Assembly (NCBI GenBank): GCA_009809945.1
Contig: WTPW01000710.1
Coordinates: forward strand, 148,209 to 212,208
Length of the DNA: 64,000 nt
Reading direction: 5' to 3'
Source: Gigaspora margarita
Lineage: Eukaryota > Glomeromycota > Glomeromycetes > Diversisporales > Gigasporaceae
Shown: piece by piece, positions 45,346-57,500 of the stretch
Layout: each line of letters opens with the position of its first letter
How positions within the stretch are numbered: position 1 is the stretch's first letter
Notes under the pieces: model-generated
What the model was told of the DNA's origin: nothing
Databases searched by the model: none
Seen by the model: only the letters and a program-made list of their open reading frames with translations
Position numbers and translations under genes: made by a program

Positions 45346-46549
45346 TATTGTATATGACTAAAAGTTTATATCATTTAGAATATGTTATTAATCAGATAAT
45401 TATTTTTTATCATAAACCTATCTCACTTCTCTTCTTTTAATATATTTAAGTTTTTTATATATAAATTTAACTTTTTTTCTCTTTTCTTTTTCTAAAAAAT
45501 TCCTGATTTTTGTTATTTTTTTTAGTGTAAAAAGTTGAGTGCATATACACTTTGTATTTATAATATGTAATTCAGATTTTTAAAAAGAACTATATTTAAT
45601 TAAAGAAGATCCTATAATTTGTACTATGTATAGTACATAGTAAATCTACTATCTTGAAGAATCTTGTATCTAGCTATTTAAAGTACAATTGAATATACAT
45701 AATATTCTATCTTTTGTAGTCTTTTGTTTTTCGATTTTATCATATACTATACTATTTGTAACTTTATTTCTATTGTTATTCAACTCAATTTCATTATTTT
45801 TTGTTTTATTACTAATTCTATTTTGATGCTATTTATCAATATTATATATTTGTTTAGTATTTTTATTTTGGTTTAATTTTACCAATATGATCTATCTTTT
45901 CAGGTTTTATTTTTTTTTTAAAGTGCTCGGTTTTGGGTAAAAGTTTTTTTATTTAACAATAGATCAAGAGAACTAGGGTCTTTGTCTTAAAAATAGGGTT
46001 CCAAGATTTCCAAACCAAAATTGAGATTTTTGCTAAATCTTAATTTATGAAACACAAAGCTCATGTTGTGCAATTTTATAACCAGTTAATTTAATATTAA
46101 AATAAGTTATAGAAGCCTAGAAATTTGATAAAAAATCTTTTTGAATATCTAAAAATAGAATAGAAATAATTGACTATAGTGAATACTATCAATTTTATAT
46201 AGAACATTGTTATACAGATTAATTTTTATTTAATAATAAAAAATTTTGTAAAGGTCATATTTAAAATTAGCAGAAAACCAAGTTTGGATTGTTTGGTTAT
46301 ATAATCTTTATTTACTGTTTACTCAAAAAAATTTATAGTGCTATAGGATCATTTTTAAATCAAAGATCCTAACTATTTGGAATACCTTGATCAGTGTTGG
46401 CATTGGATATATGTTCATCAAATTTTAACATGATTGGACTGAACTGAACATTGAATATATACTTGAACATAGTCCATGTCCAATATGTCCAACAATTTAC
46501 TAAAATTTTTAAAATTATTTATTATATAAGCTATAACAAAATTTTATTT

Positions 46550-47330
46550 TTATTTTTTATTTTTTTTTTAACTTTGACAGTTTCACCGTGACATGTTTTA
46601 TTAGAATTTAATCACTTAATAGTTTACAGATAGTAACAAGAGTACAACTAGCCACACATACACTTTTGATGTCTAATTTAAGTGGTCTGCTCTAAGGTTC
46701 CATACTAGCTGCCATACCTGCAACCTGACTATGGGAATTGCCTATTTAAACCCTCTGGTTATCCACCTGTGCCCCACTGCTTCCTAATACTTAATGTCTA
46801 ACACCACCTGGTATGACACTTATTTCAATGAATTTCCAGGTGTAACCTGCTGCACTATGCTAGTCATTCTAGCTAATATAGAATTTTACTAGTATGATAC
46901 GTCTCCTACAGAGTAATCGTCCTGTTTTTTTAGCAACTGGCACTATAGCTTTACCTATACACTTGTGGTCAGGTATTTTGTAAACTACTAGATTGCCTAC
47001 TACAGCCCTTGTAAGGTTCATTTTCTAACCCAGCACCCACCTCTTCTAGTAGCACTGTTGAAACCATCTATCTACCTTCTTACTCGGGACTTTCCAAAGG
47101 GTTTTTGTTTTTTTAGTTTTCTAGATTTATAGTATAACATTAATACCATTGTGCCAAAGCTCCCATTCGAGATAGTAGAACCAAGATTACAGGTATTATT
47201 ACCCAACCGATCTGAACCACAGTTACCATAATACAGGCCTATTTTCAAAACGTCTCCAGTAGGATTCGAACTTTTGACCTGCCACTTGGAGGGTAACAAC
47301 CAGACTACTTCTCTAAGTTGCCACACCCAT
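46550..47330 (-). mobile_element. tRNA-headed SINE with LINE-like tail
   Basis: A 14-bp duplication, ACAAAATTTTATTT, flanks the block (46536-46549 and 47331-47344). On the minus strand it begins ATGGGTGTGGCAACTTAGAG (box-A-like). About 55 bp later it has GGTCAAAAGTTCGAATCC, which holds a canonical box B core (GTTCGAATCC). It ends GGTGAAACTGTCAAAGTTAA followed by an A/T-rich tail. The end and the stretch near 46850 (GAATGACTAGCATAGTGCAG) match the 3' end of the LINE at 2956-5930 (GGTAAAACTGCCAAAGTGAA, GAATGATCTTAAACTAGTGC). At about 780 bp it is long for a SINE. The 84-codon frame at 47072-47326 is accidental. Confidence 0.6.
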
Positions 47331-47638
47331 ACAAAATTTTATTTAAATCTATATAATAAAAGAATTTAAAATTACTTTTAAATTAGCATAAGATGCTATA
47401 GAATTCTTCAAAAACCTGAGCAATAAAAGAACTCTATTTAATTTGTAACTTTAAAATTACCAATTATCAATACCATATATAAGCTAATTTTTGGATAAAA
47501 TCAATTTTTGGTTAATCGCAGATAGTTGCTACATAGTAAAGTTTAGATTTTACTATGTAAATTGATAATTATCACTTAAGTAAACTTGTTTGGAAGATCA
47601 AAATACAGTGGTCTACTATATTATTATGAACATCTTGG

Positions 47639-48380
47639 TAGGGATATTAAGTCGTTCAAATGAACCGGGTCTGAACCTGGTTCAAACTACTCTTTTTANC
47701 NGTTNATTCAAAGAAAAATTAANGACAAGTTCTTGAACCAGTTTTATTATCTAGTTTATAAACCTGATTTATAAACCCAGTTTATAAACTTAGCTTATAA
47801 AACTGGGTTGAAAACTCAGTTTATATGAACCCGGTTATAACAAAATCGTAATACGTATGATAAAGAAATTATCAGTAAATTAAATATAATTTGTAATACG
47901 GCATGTCGAATCTTTGTACGAACGTACGTACATACATATTATGCATGCTTAGAAAGACATTTTGTCAACCAAAGCTACAGCAAAGTTATATGATTCTATT
48001 GTACAGCAAGTTATAATGCAATCTTAATTTGTTAGTACGTACGTAGTTTTATTAGCATGAAACTTCGAGGTTTCATCTAACAACTATAAATCTAACATTT
48101 ATCGTGACTAAGTAAAAAAATAATTATCCAGGCAGGTCAGACAATATCTGACCTGCCTGGATAATTATTTCTTACCGGATAATAGCTCTAGTGAACTTAG
48201 GTTCATGAACTAGAGTTTGAATTTCAAAGTTAACCTCAAGTTCATACTTTAAGTTTATGAACTCAAGTTTNAACTTTAAAATTGAACTGAAGTTTATAAA
48301 CTTCAGTTCAGTTCATTTTTTTCTTTGAACTTTATGGGACTGGACCGAAACTGAACTGAACGAACCACTTAACATCCCTA
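47639..48380 (-). mobile_element. hAT-type MITE, copy 2 (742 bp)
   Basis: Reverse-oriented copy of 1592-2332. It is flanked by a perfect 8-bp duplication, CATCTTGG (47631-47638 and 48381-48388), inside the left inverted repeat of a Tc1-like element. Both copies contain scattered N bases. Confidence 0.9.
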
Positions 48381-48689
48381 CATCTTGGGGAGCTATCGCT
48401 CAAAATCGGGTAAGTAAATATAGCATGAAATTTATATCATGTGATACCAATCCCACGGTACAACATACTAAAATTTTATGCAGTATTATTAGATTGCACT
48501 GGAGTTATGCAAAAGATAGTACAAAGTACCATTTTTGGATTTGTACAAAAATCGATTTTCAGAATTTTTTGAATTTTTTTTTTAAAAAAAATTCACAAAA
48601 AATCAAATATAGTGTGATACCCAGATCATGTTATGCGGTAAAAAAATAGGTATATCCATATGACCAATCAGCATAAAAATAAACAAATA

Positions 48690-49360
48690 TGCATCTTAAA
48701 TTTTTTTCTCACAAAAAATGGGCATAAAGAAAGATTTAACAGAAAGTTAGTGAGAAGCCATAATTTATGGACACCAAAGAAGTGATTCGCATCATACAAT
48801 TGCAGCTACAGCTGGTTGTGGTAAAAGTTCTGTGTGAAATATCATAAAGCAGTACAGTGAGTTAGGCACAGAAATTCAAAAAAAAGGACTGGTCAGCCAA
48901 AAACTCTAACACCCTTGATCTTATAAACCTTAAAGGCTTAGTCACAGATGGCAACTACTATCTCAGCCTTATACAAATAACCAACCTATATGATTGTCAA
49001 AGCAAAAAAAAACAATTTCTAAGAGTACTATGTGCCATACTTTGCACAGTTTGGGCTTGTCCTCTTGTGTTATTTCCAAAGCCTCTTATCATAGCTGAGA
49101 ATATGGAAAAAAGAAATAAAATAGGCACCTGAACATCGAGAGTGGTATATTGTAGTTGGACAAGACCTATATACATCCTTTTTTGGGTTCACCTGGCATG
49201 AACCAAATAAAAAATGGGCGTTAGTAATCTCGTAAAGCCAGATGCTCTTGTTTAAAAATCGTGGTATGAAACACTACTAGAACTTTGCCACAGACTGTTG
49301 CTAGCATCCCAATCGGGTTGATGCTTGTATAAAACTGAGGGTGGACCCATCAAATATTAT
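48690..49360 (+). pseudogene. degenerate Tc1-type transposase
   Basis: Translation in shifting frames gives the Tc1 N-terminal HTH pattern (HTIAATAGCGKSSV, NIIKQYSELGTEIQKK), a GRPRKL-like linker (TGQPKTLTPLDLINLK), STMCHTLHSLGLSSCV for the second HTH, and then a decayed start of the catalytic domain (IVVGQDLYTS...GSPGMNQIKN). The region is about 670 bp, against roughly 1 kb in active elements, so much of the DDE domain is lost. Many stops and frameshifts are present. Confidence 0.7.
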
Positions 49361-49626
49361 AATATAATTTGTTTTTTATTTTTATATAAAAATGTAAAAA
49401 AAAAAAATAGAAAATGCAAAATTTTGGCTTTTGTAAAATAAAAAATCAAATTTTTAGAATTTTTTGCATCATTTCTGCATGATATAATGAAATCGTGAAA
49501 AATTTTAGTATGTTGTACCATGAGATCGAGCAGTTACATGATATAAATTTTGTACTGTGTTTACTTACCTGATTTTGAGCAATGGTTACCCAAAAAGTGT
49601 TCATAATAATATGGTAGGCCACTGTA

Positions 49627-50600
49627 TATATATATTAAAATTTTTATAAAATTGAAGAAGTTTTTGCTATTTAACTTTTGATTTTTATATTCATTAAATA
49701 TATTTTTTAAAAAAAATTAATTTTTTCACTAAAAGTAAAAATTAAAAGCCAATTAATAAAATATTTTTCAATCTTTCTAAAAATTTCAATATATGTGTAA
49801 TTTGATCTCCTAATTATATTTACTTAAGCGATAATAACTGATTTATTTAGTAAATTTTGGACTTTACTATGTAGTGACTATTGTCGACTGTAGGGTAGCT
49901 TATTTTTGGATCAAAGACGTTTTTAAATTTTTGGACCTAAAGAAGAAGATAACTTATTTTAGGTTATTTTTGAATACTTATAATATTACAATTACAGTTT
50001 TTTATAGTAATTATAGTTAATTTTAAATTGTTATTATTGGAATTTTATTTATACAGTCATCCCTCCCTATAGTCACCTCCCATATAATCACTAACTCTAT
50101 ACAATTACATGGCTTTTGGTTACCTTTTTTTTGATAAATATTCTTTTATATAGTCACAAATGCTTATAATCACTATCACATATATTTTTATATTTATAGA
50201 TGCTTTTTAATAGTAAAATTTTTTCCATACAATCACATTTATTAGAGGTTCTCAAATTCAAATCAAATCAAATATTGGATTAATTTGAATTTGATCAAAT
50301 CAAATTGACCCTGATTTGAATCTGATTTGATTCAAATATTTGGATTTGAATTTGATTTGAATTTGAATTTTTAATAGTAATTTTCAAATCAAATAAATAT
50401 TTGTCAAATCAAATCAAATTTGGCCAGGTTTGAATTTGATCAAATCAAATATAGTCAAATTTGAATTTGAATTTGATCAAATATTTGATTCAAATATTTG
50501 AAGATTAAGTCAAATTGCGGAACCCTAACATTTATATATGATTGTAGAAAGTTGTTATATAGTAAAGTTACAATTTTATTAATTAAATTAAATTTTATAC
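49627..50600. other. AT-rich repeats, no gene
   Basis: ACAGTCATCCCTCCCTATAG at about 50056 resembles a mariner-type end. From 50246 to 50520 the sequence is TCAAATTTGAATTTGATCAA in many inverted variants, a simple foldable repeat. AGGGTAGCTTATTTTTGGAT near 49893 resembles the ends of the MITE at 6818. Confidence 0.4.
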
Positions 50601-50604
50601 AATA

Positions 50605-51095
50605 AATAAAGTTGTTCAGAAAAACAAAATACAGCTACTCTAAAATTTTCATATAAATCGGATAACTTTTTATTAGTACAGTTTTTCATTTTACATATCT
50701 TTGAATATAGCTAAAAATTTGTAATTTTTTTTTAAAAACATAAAACAAAAAGACGTATTAATGAAATATCAACTAATTTATATAAAAATTTCAGAGGAAA
50801 TGTATTTTGTTCTTCTAAACAATGTTTATTATTGCATAATAATCGATTAGCTTAGTATTATTTTGATTTTTATATATAGCAATGATCAATGATCGTATAT
50901 AAAAATTTTTTTAAAATTTTATTTTAAAAAATTTTTATATACGATTGTTGATTATTGCTATATATAAAAGTCAAAATAATACTAAGCTAATCGATTTTTA
51001 TGCAATAATAAATGTTATTCAGGAGAACAAAATATATTTACTCTAAAATGTTCATACAAATTGGATAACTTTTTATTAGTACAGTTTTTCATTTT
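50605..51095. mobile_element. long imperfect palindrome
   Basis: Outer segments carry AAATTGGATAACTTTTTATT or its relatives on both sides in direct order. An inner hairpin centred at about 50919 pairs AGCAATGATCAATGATCGTA with its complement and extends through ATAATACTAAGCTAATCGAT. The direct outer and inverted inner similarity suggests two related elements side by side or one inserted in another. Confidence 0.45.
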
Positions 51096-51357
51096 ACTTT
51101 TTTTTCATTTTATAACCAAAACCAGGCTCTTTGTTTTTTATTAGTTAATATTATTAATACATACAGGAAAGATAATATATATTTTAACTACAGGAATAAA
51201 AGAACTCAGGCTTCACTATTGCCTCCCACTACTTTAGATCTTTAACTGCAGCCTAAAGTTAGCTACAAGGCTATTTTACAACAACCGATAGACTTCAAAT
51301 AAAAATTTTAACATAAAACCTTAACCAACAATGGCCCAGGTCCCATTATGTTAAAAA

Positions 51358-51655
51358 AAAAAAGGTAGTCTAAATGATCTGACTACTATATCTAGAATAT
51401 TCAAGAACTTTCTAAAGTGTTCTTCTGAGACCTCAACTGATAGTCCAAATGATTTGTTTCCAAGCCACTTGTGACAATCAAATCCAACTTCATGAGTGCC
51501 TTCCCGATTTGAACAGAGTAAATATTGCTGATCTTTTGGAGGGGGTACAGCAAAATGACCACTTTTTTAAAAATTCTTTGTAAAAAAAAAAACTTGCAGC
51601 ACCAGATAAATCTTGTAGCTACATTTGGAGATAAAAGTTGGTGCACAACTATAAA
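51358..51655 (-). pseudogene. unidentified coding remnant
   Basis: On the minus strand a frame without a start codon reads HFAVPPPKDQQYLLCSNREG, then THEVGFDCHKWLGNKSFGLS and VEVSEEHFRKFLNILDIVVR, ending in a poly-T/poly-A junction. Upstream, VHQLLSPNVATRFIWCC is in another phase, separated by a 29-nt poly-T-rich GT..AG stretch that is too short to be a normal intron. The composition is protein-like and not low-complexity. I do not recognise it; a TE-encoded or captured host domain are both possible. Confidence 0.35.
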
Positions 51656-52675
51656 TGGTAATCAAATCAAGGTTCAAGAGAACAAAGCATACAGAATAAA
51701 TAATAAAATAGTAAATAAAAATCTAGTAGCTAATAAGATAATGCAAACTGTCACAAAAATGAAAACTGTAAATAGTAAGTCTTTAATAAAACTTATGTAT
51801 ATATATGTTAACTCTATATCTCAACAGATATTGTTCTATCAAAAGATATTTTACTAAATACAAAGTTTGACACTTGGAATAAAGTTAAAAATTTCTTTGT
51901 CAAATATGGTATATGAAATAGATTTGGTAGTAACAAATATAGAATACATCAGCAAATTTTATATATAGATATATATCGATTACTAACTGTTAAGATATAT
52001 ATTGATACCCAATACCCCTGCTGATTTCTATCAATAGTAATAGTAATTGATATATATCCATGATAGTTAATAATCAATATATAACCAAAATATCAATAGT
52101 GATTATAATCGATATATATCTATAATAGTTAATAATCAATATATAATCAATATATAAAACTAATGCTATAATGCATCTGCATCATAATATATCTGTCTAA
52201 TTATACAATAATTATATCATTAAAATTAAAATTTATTTATAAGCCATGATATATATTCATGCTATATACAAGTTTATTTTTAATAACTAATCGGTCCAAC
52301 TTCTAAATACAAATAATAGCAACAAAAAATAGCAACTAAATACAATACAGAAAAGAAAAAAATCCCCAAAATCTTCCCAAAGATGAAAATTAATTAAACC
52401 ACAACAAACTTCCACTAAAGTTCCTTCTATTTATACTCAAGAAAAGTACAAAAAGCCCAAAGATCAAAGTTACTAAGCAATAAAACCACCAATGATAATA
52501 CCACTAAGGTAGTGAAAGCACACCCAAAGGCTTTAAAGACAATATTGATGATGACACCAAAGCGACTTACCTAACAAAAAAATACTACTAGAAGTAGACT
52601 TATTTACCAACAAGAATGTCAAGAGCCTAAAACTTCTTAAACGATGTTAACAAAATAGCAAAAGTAGAATACTTT

Positions 52676-52860
52676 TACTTTGCAAGAATGCTAACACTTC
52701 ATTGCAAGAACACCAACATCACTTTACCACAAGAATGTCATCATTTCACTGCAAGAATGCTGTTATTTCACTACAAGAACACTGTCGCTTTACCACAAGA
52801 ATAGTATCGCTTTATCGCAAGAATGAGTATTACTTCACCACAAGAATGATGTCAAAATAC
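52676..52860. repeat. minisatellite, TTTCACYGCAAGAATG units
   Basis: About eight degenerate direct units of 22-28 bp, each with (T)TTCACYRCAAGAATG or ACAAGAACAC. No frame runs through it. Confidence 0.6.
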
Positions 52861-52974
52861 TGAAAAATGCCGCAAAAATGTATTAGTATTAGTTGTAATA
52901 ACAAAAAAAGAAAAAACATACTAAAAAATACTTATCTTTATTTAGATTTGTACAACCTACTTTCTCGCCTCACA

Positions 52975-53155
52975 ATCTTCAAAAACGAACATACTTCTAT
53001 AAGGCAGATGAGAAATCTCTACTTTACAATTTCTCTAATCTGCTTGGGGTCTTCTACCTTTTTTGCGAAAACAAACATACTTTTGTAAGGCAGGTGAGAA
53101 ATCTCTACTCCACAATTCTTCTAATCTGCTTGGAGTATTCTACGTATTCTTGTAA
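52975..53155. repeat. two tandem ~88-bp copies
   Basis: AAACGAACATACTTCTATAA with GGCAGATGAGAAATCTCTAC and TCTAATCTGCTTGG is followed by a second, slightly diverged copy. Both are AT-rich and non-coding. Confidence 0.6.
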
Positions 53156-53159
53156 CTGA

Positions 53160-53570
53160 AATTAAGTTTCTAAAGAAAAAAAATAAAAAATAAAAAAATA
53201 AATAAATAAATACAAAAAAGAATAAATACAAAAAAAATATAAATAAAAAAATAAATAAATATATATAAAAAAAAAAATCAAAATTAAAAAAAAAACAAAT
53301 TCAGTAGATCTATCTGTGTGCAAAAAAAGAAAAAAATACAAAATCGACAAAAAAAAATAATAAATAAATAAAAAAAAATCAAAGTCGACAAAAAAAAAAA
53401 TAAATATAAAGAAAAAAAGTCGATGAAAAAAAAATTAAAAAAATAAATATAAAGAAAAAAATCAAAAATCGATGAAAAAAAAATAATAAATAAATTAAAA
53501 GATCAAGGATCTAAGTAAAAAAAGATCAAGGATCTAAATAAATAAAAAAAAACTATCAGTAGATCTAGTG
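53160..53570. repeat. A-rich low-complexity tract
   Basis: Runs of AAAAAAAATAATAAATAAA alternate with ATCGATGAAA or GTCGACAAAA spacers, and GATCAAGGATCTAAGTAAA or a variant is repeated at the end. No gene. Confidence 0.6.
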
Positions 53571-53672
53571 CATTACATAATACAAGATATATCAGAACGA
53601 AAATCTGTTTTAAGATTAATATGCATTAATCACTATATATCAGTTTTAACAAATATGATAAAAATCGATTAA

Positions 53673-54205
53673 TTAGTAATTCGCGAGAGATGGAAAGAAT
53701 TACTATAGTAATACTATATATACATGAGGGGATATTAAATATAATAAAAACAATTAATACCTATAATCTAGAGCCAGAATTAAAATTTCTCAATTCCTGT
53801 CAAGTTAACATCTTTTGTATTGCTAACCAAACTGTAGAGGCAAGTTTTCTCTTTCTAATGGTGGAAAATCACCAAAATTGGGCTAATATATTAAGAGATA
53901 TTCTCATTTTTGTTTTTATAATTTATTGAAATTTCTTTGCAGATCTGCAAAGAAATTTCATATAGCCACAAAGACAAAAATAAGAATACCTCTTGATATA
54001 TTGGGCCAATTTTGATGATTTTACCACTATTAGGAAGAGAAAACTTGTCTCTACAGTTTGGTTAGCAATACAAAAGATGTTGGCTTGACAGGAATTGAGA
54101 AATTTTAATTCTGGCTTTAGATTATATATATTAATTGTTTTTATTATTTAATATTCCCATTTCTATATATAGAAATTCTGTATATCTCCGCGAATCACGA
54201 ATTAA
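53673..54205. mobile_element. 530-bp palindromic element, same ends as the nest
   Basis: The arms meet at TTTCTTTGCAGATCTGCAAA (centre 53941) and pair over more than 200 bp each, including AATTTCTCAATTCCTGTCAA and AACCAAACTGTAGAG. The outer ends (TTAGTAATTCGCGAGAGAT and the complement of ATCTCCGCGAATCACGAATT) match the TTAATTCGTGATTCG ends of the outer element at 20234-23032. The apparent 79-codon frame lies inside an arm. Confidence 0.65.
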
Positions 54206-54257
54206 TGGATATATAACGATTTATATTTATTTATGCTATATATCGATTATAGATATA

Positions 54258-54507
54258 TGGGGGGACATCAATAGAAAAGGGACAAATCATTTTTAGTAAC
54301 TTTTTTTAAATTTTTAAATTAAAATATCTTGACAACTACCAAATCAAATTTAATAAATTTTTTTTGTTTTAATTCTATAACTATAAAAAATTAAAATAAA
54401 AAAATTTTGATTAAATTTGGTTAAGTAGTTGTTAAGTTATTTTAACTTAAAGTTGAAAAAACTTTTACTTAGAAAAGATTTGTTCCTTTTCTATTGATGT
54501 TCCCCCA
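54258..54507. mobile_element. 250-bp TA-flanked palindromic MITE
   Basis: The ends TGGGGGGACATCAATAGAAA and its complement are flanked by TA. The whole element folds on itself around AATTCTATAACTATAAAAAA. It is a sister of 61837-62090. Confidence 0.7.
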
Positions 54508-54509
54508 TA

Positions 54510-57500
54510 TATCGATATATAACTAGTTTATCAATATATATTGTTAATTTTTAATCAATATATATCGATTATTGTTATATATTGATATTTATCTATATAT
54601 AAAATTTATGATGTAGAGCATAGTGAGACTAGTATAATCTACAAAAAAACTTTTTCTTGTGAGTTCAGTGGAAAGTACAAAGCTAAAAAAGATTCTATAG
54701 TATATAGTATAAAAAAGAATCTAATATAATACAAAAACAAAAAAATTAGAATGCCTATAGAATTGTAATCTTACATTAGATGAATCTAGAATTCAAATCA
54801 GAATTACCACTTTTGCCAATAAGTATAATCATAAGATGTTTTTAGAAACTTAAGAATTCAGAAGTAAATATAGGTTATTAAATAAAGAGGCCTTAGAAAA
54901 AATAAAAATAATAACTAAGCATGCAATCTTATTAGTTACTATTTAAAGTAACTTCTTAAAGCCTAGTTCTCTGACTTAAATTTCAAGATATTGATCTTAA
55001 TTATAAAATTAGAAATTTAAAAATTCCAATCCAAATAAGAGTAATGATGCATCAAACTTATTTATTTTATTAGTAAAAAAGAAAATATTAGATTCACAGT
55101 GGGTTGTCAAATTTGAACTTGATAAGAATAATTGTTTAGTTTGGCTTTTATAGATGTCTTCTGAACAAGTAAACCTGTAGTTAAAATATTATAACATTGT
55201 AGTTAATGATAATACATGCATACAAACTAGTATTAAATAAGGACTCTGAACATCTAGTATAGAGGTTATACTTGAAATTTTTTAGCAAAAACACCTAAAA
55301 TTTGAGAAGCAAAAAATAGTTTTTGGCAATTATCTTGGCATTTAGTAGTCCAATTTGAATGAACTTTTTTTTTAAAATGAAGCTTTTAGTGAGGCGCATC
55401 TAACAAAAAAAAGTTTATTCAATTCTGATTACTAGGTTAGAAGTTATTAAAGTAAATAAATTTTGTTATTTTTAGCAAATTAGATCAAAATTGGTCAAAA
55501 TCCAGTTATGACCTATATGAGAGATGTCCAGGGTCCTATTAAATGCTACTGGGCCTTTTATTATTGTAGATAATAATTTAAAGATATAATTAGATTGTCA
55601 AACATTAGTAAGTAATAAAATGAAATTTTAGATACTTATATATAAATTTTATAGTCAATTAGCAAGACCACAAATCAACCACTAAATGCAATATTTACAG
55701 ATACCGATCTGGTATTAGATATGCAATTCCTATCATATTCTTAACTATATATTTAGCTTATTGTATATTTTATATTAGCTAAAATCTTCTAAGAAATTTA
55801 AAATCCAAGCTAGGAAATAAATAGAAAGAATTTATAAAGAATTTCTATAAGTATCAGAATATCTTGTATATACCACTTTTTGAGAAATGATGAAATAATA
55901 TAAAAAACAAATATCTAGTAGCAAAGAATTATTTACTTAGAGCCTTAAATTTAAATTATCGATCTTGGGCATGTGTGTATTTGTATAAAATTTTTATAGC
56001 TAGTATAAAGAGTACTATACATATAGAATCGTATAACTAGATAATTAAAAAAAAATAAGTTCAAATAGCACTTTATGTAAACTTTTTGAATACCTGAACC
56101 AGTAGCTAAGAGATGAAAATTAGTAGAGAAGGTTTTATAAATACAATCATTAACTACTATATCAATAGTATCTATAGTTAATCAGGATCTATTTTTATTT
56201 AATAAAGACAATAAATCTTGTGATTAAAACTAAGATGGACCAATACCTTTTTCTTAGTACAAGTAAAATTGAACCTAATAATGATGATTTAGCTTAGAAA
56301 AAGGTATATAAATGATAAATTAGTAGTAATTTTATATATAAATTGTATAATAACAAAAGTAAATATAGGAAAGTGAACATACTTGTAATAGATTCCTCAA
56401 AGATCAGTATAATATGAAAAAATAATGCTTCAAGCAATAATTGATGAGGTTGAATATGAAAATATAATAGAAATTTGGAAAATTGCTAACTTGCATAGTA
56501 AAAAAAAACAGCATAATGCCTACTTTGTAGTAATTGTTAACCAAATCTCATTTTTGTGCTTATGCTTAATGAATATTTCTAAAAGCATTATATGTTAACA
56601 TTATTTTCATATTATGATGCATTCTATGATCATAGCATTTTATATATCAATGATACCTATTAATAGTATAAAGATTCATATTAATACCAAACAACATCAA
56701 TAGATAATATAGTATTTAACTATGAAAAAGGTATGCTTGATACAGATTCGAATAGTACAATAATTCTTCCTTTACGCAAAATAGCTACTATGCCAACTAT
56801 TATTACACATGCTATAAAAAAGACAATTCATAAGAAAAATCAATATGGTTGAATCTGAGGACTTGTGCATGAGGCAACTTTGTAGCTATAGAGGATGGCA
56901 ATGTTGCATGGGACAGCTTTGGACAATGATTTGAACAATTTTGAACAATTTTGGACAATTAAATAAAGTTAAATTACTTAAAATTTTATTAAGATAACCT
57001 ATTTTAATTTTAACTGGAATGTGTTTAGTACTTAAAAAAAATATATAGTTATATATTTTTTAGATAGATTTATTAATTATTAAAGCCTGGACAAGCTTTG
57101 AACAATCTTGGACATTTGGACAATTTGGACATAAACAAGCCAAAAAAGGCTTGGACAGCCAAAATGTACAATACTGGAAAACGGTGATGATGAAATAGTT
57201 CAAATTTTGACAAAATATATCAACAAGAAAAAAATTAAAGCAAGTAAGCAACTTAAACCAATCAAATAGTTTTGCAACCCAAAATTAGCAAGAAGTTTTT
57301 GTAATAATAAACCAAAATTTTTTAGCTAATTAAGAATAAAGCAGAAATACAAATCAGCTATGTGATCTTTCAACTAGTAACTGAAGTATTGACAAAGAAT
57401 TAAAAGATGAGTTATACTTATTTAAAATGGAAGGAATAGAAGAATTTGGAACTATTATGACTAATTCTGATACATCAAACCTTGCTAATATTCAAAATTC

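Larger units (their letters stand above)
47606..49624 (+). mobile_element. Tc1-like transposon split by a hAT MITE
   Basis: The ends CAGTGGTCTACTATATTATT (47606) and the complement ending GTAGGCCACTG (49624) are flanked by TA. Similarity between the two ends extends over 100 bp once the hAT insertion is removed (ATCGCTCAAAATCGGGTAAG against the complement of CTTACCTGATTTTGAGCAAT). Without the 742-bp MITE and its duplicate it is about 1.27 kb, the usual size of a Tc1 element. Confidence 0.85.

Noticed and set aside
47072..47326. 84-codon open frame
   Set aside because: It begins inside the tRNA-like head of a SINE and has no recognisable domain.
52676..52860. Possible CRISPR-like array
   Set aside because: The units are degenerate, 22-28 bp, without conserved repeat/variable spacer structure; it is a minisatellite.
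53690..53929. 79-codon open frame
   Set aside because: It lies wholly in one arm of a 530-bp palindrome and its mirror is present in the other arm.
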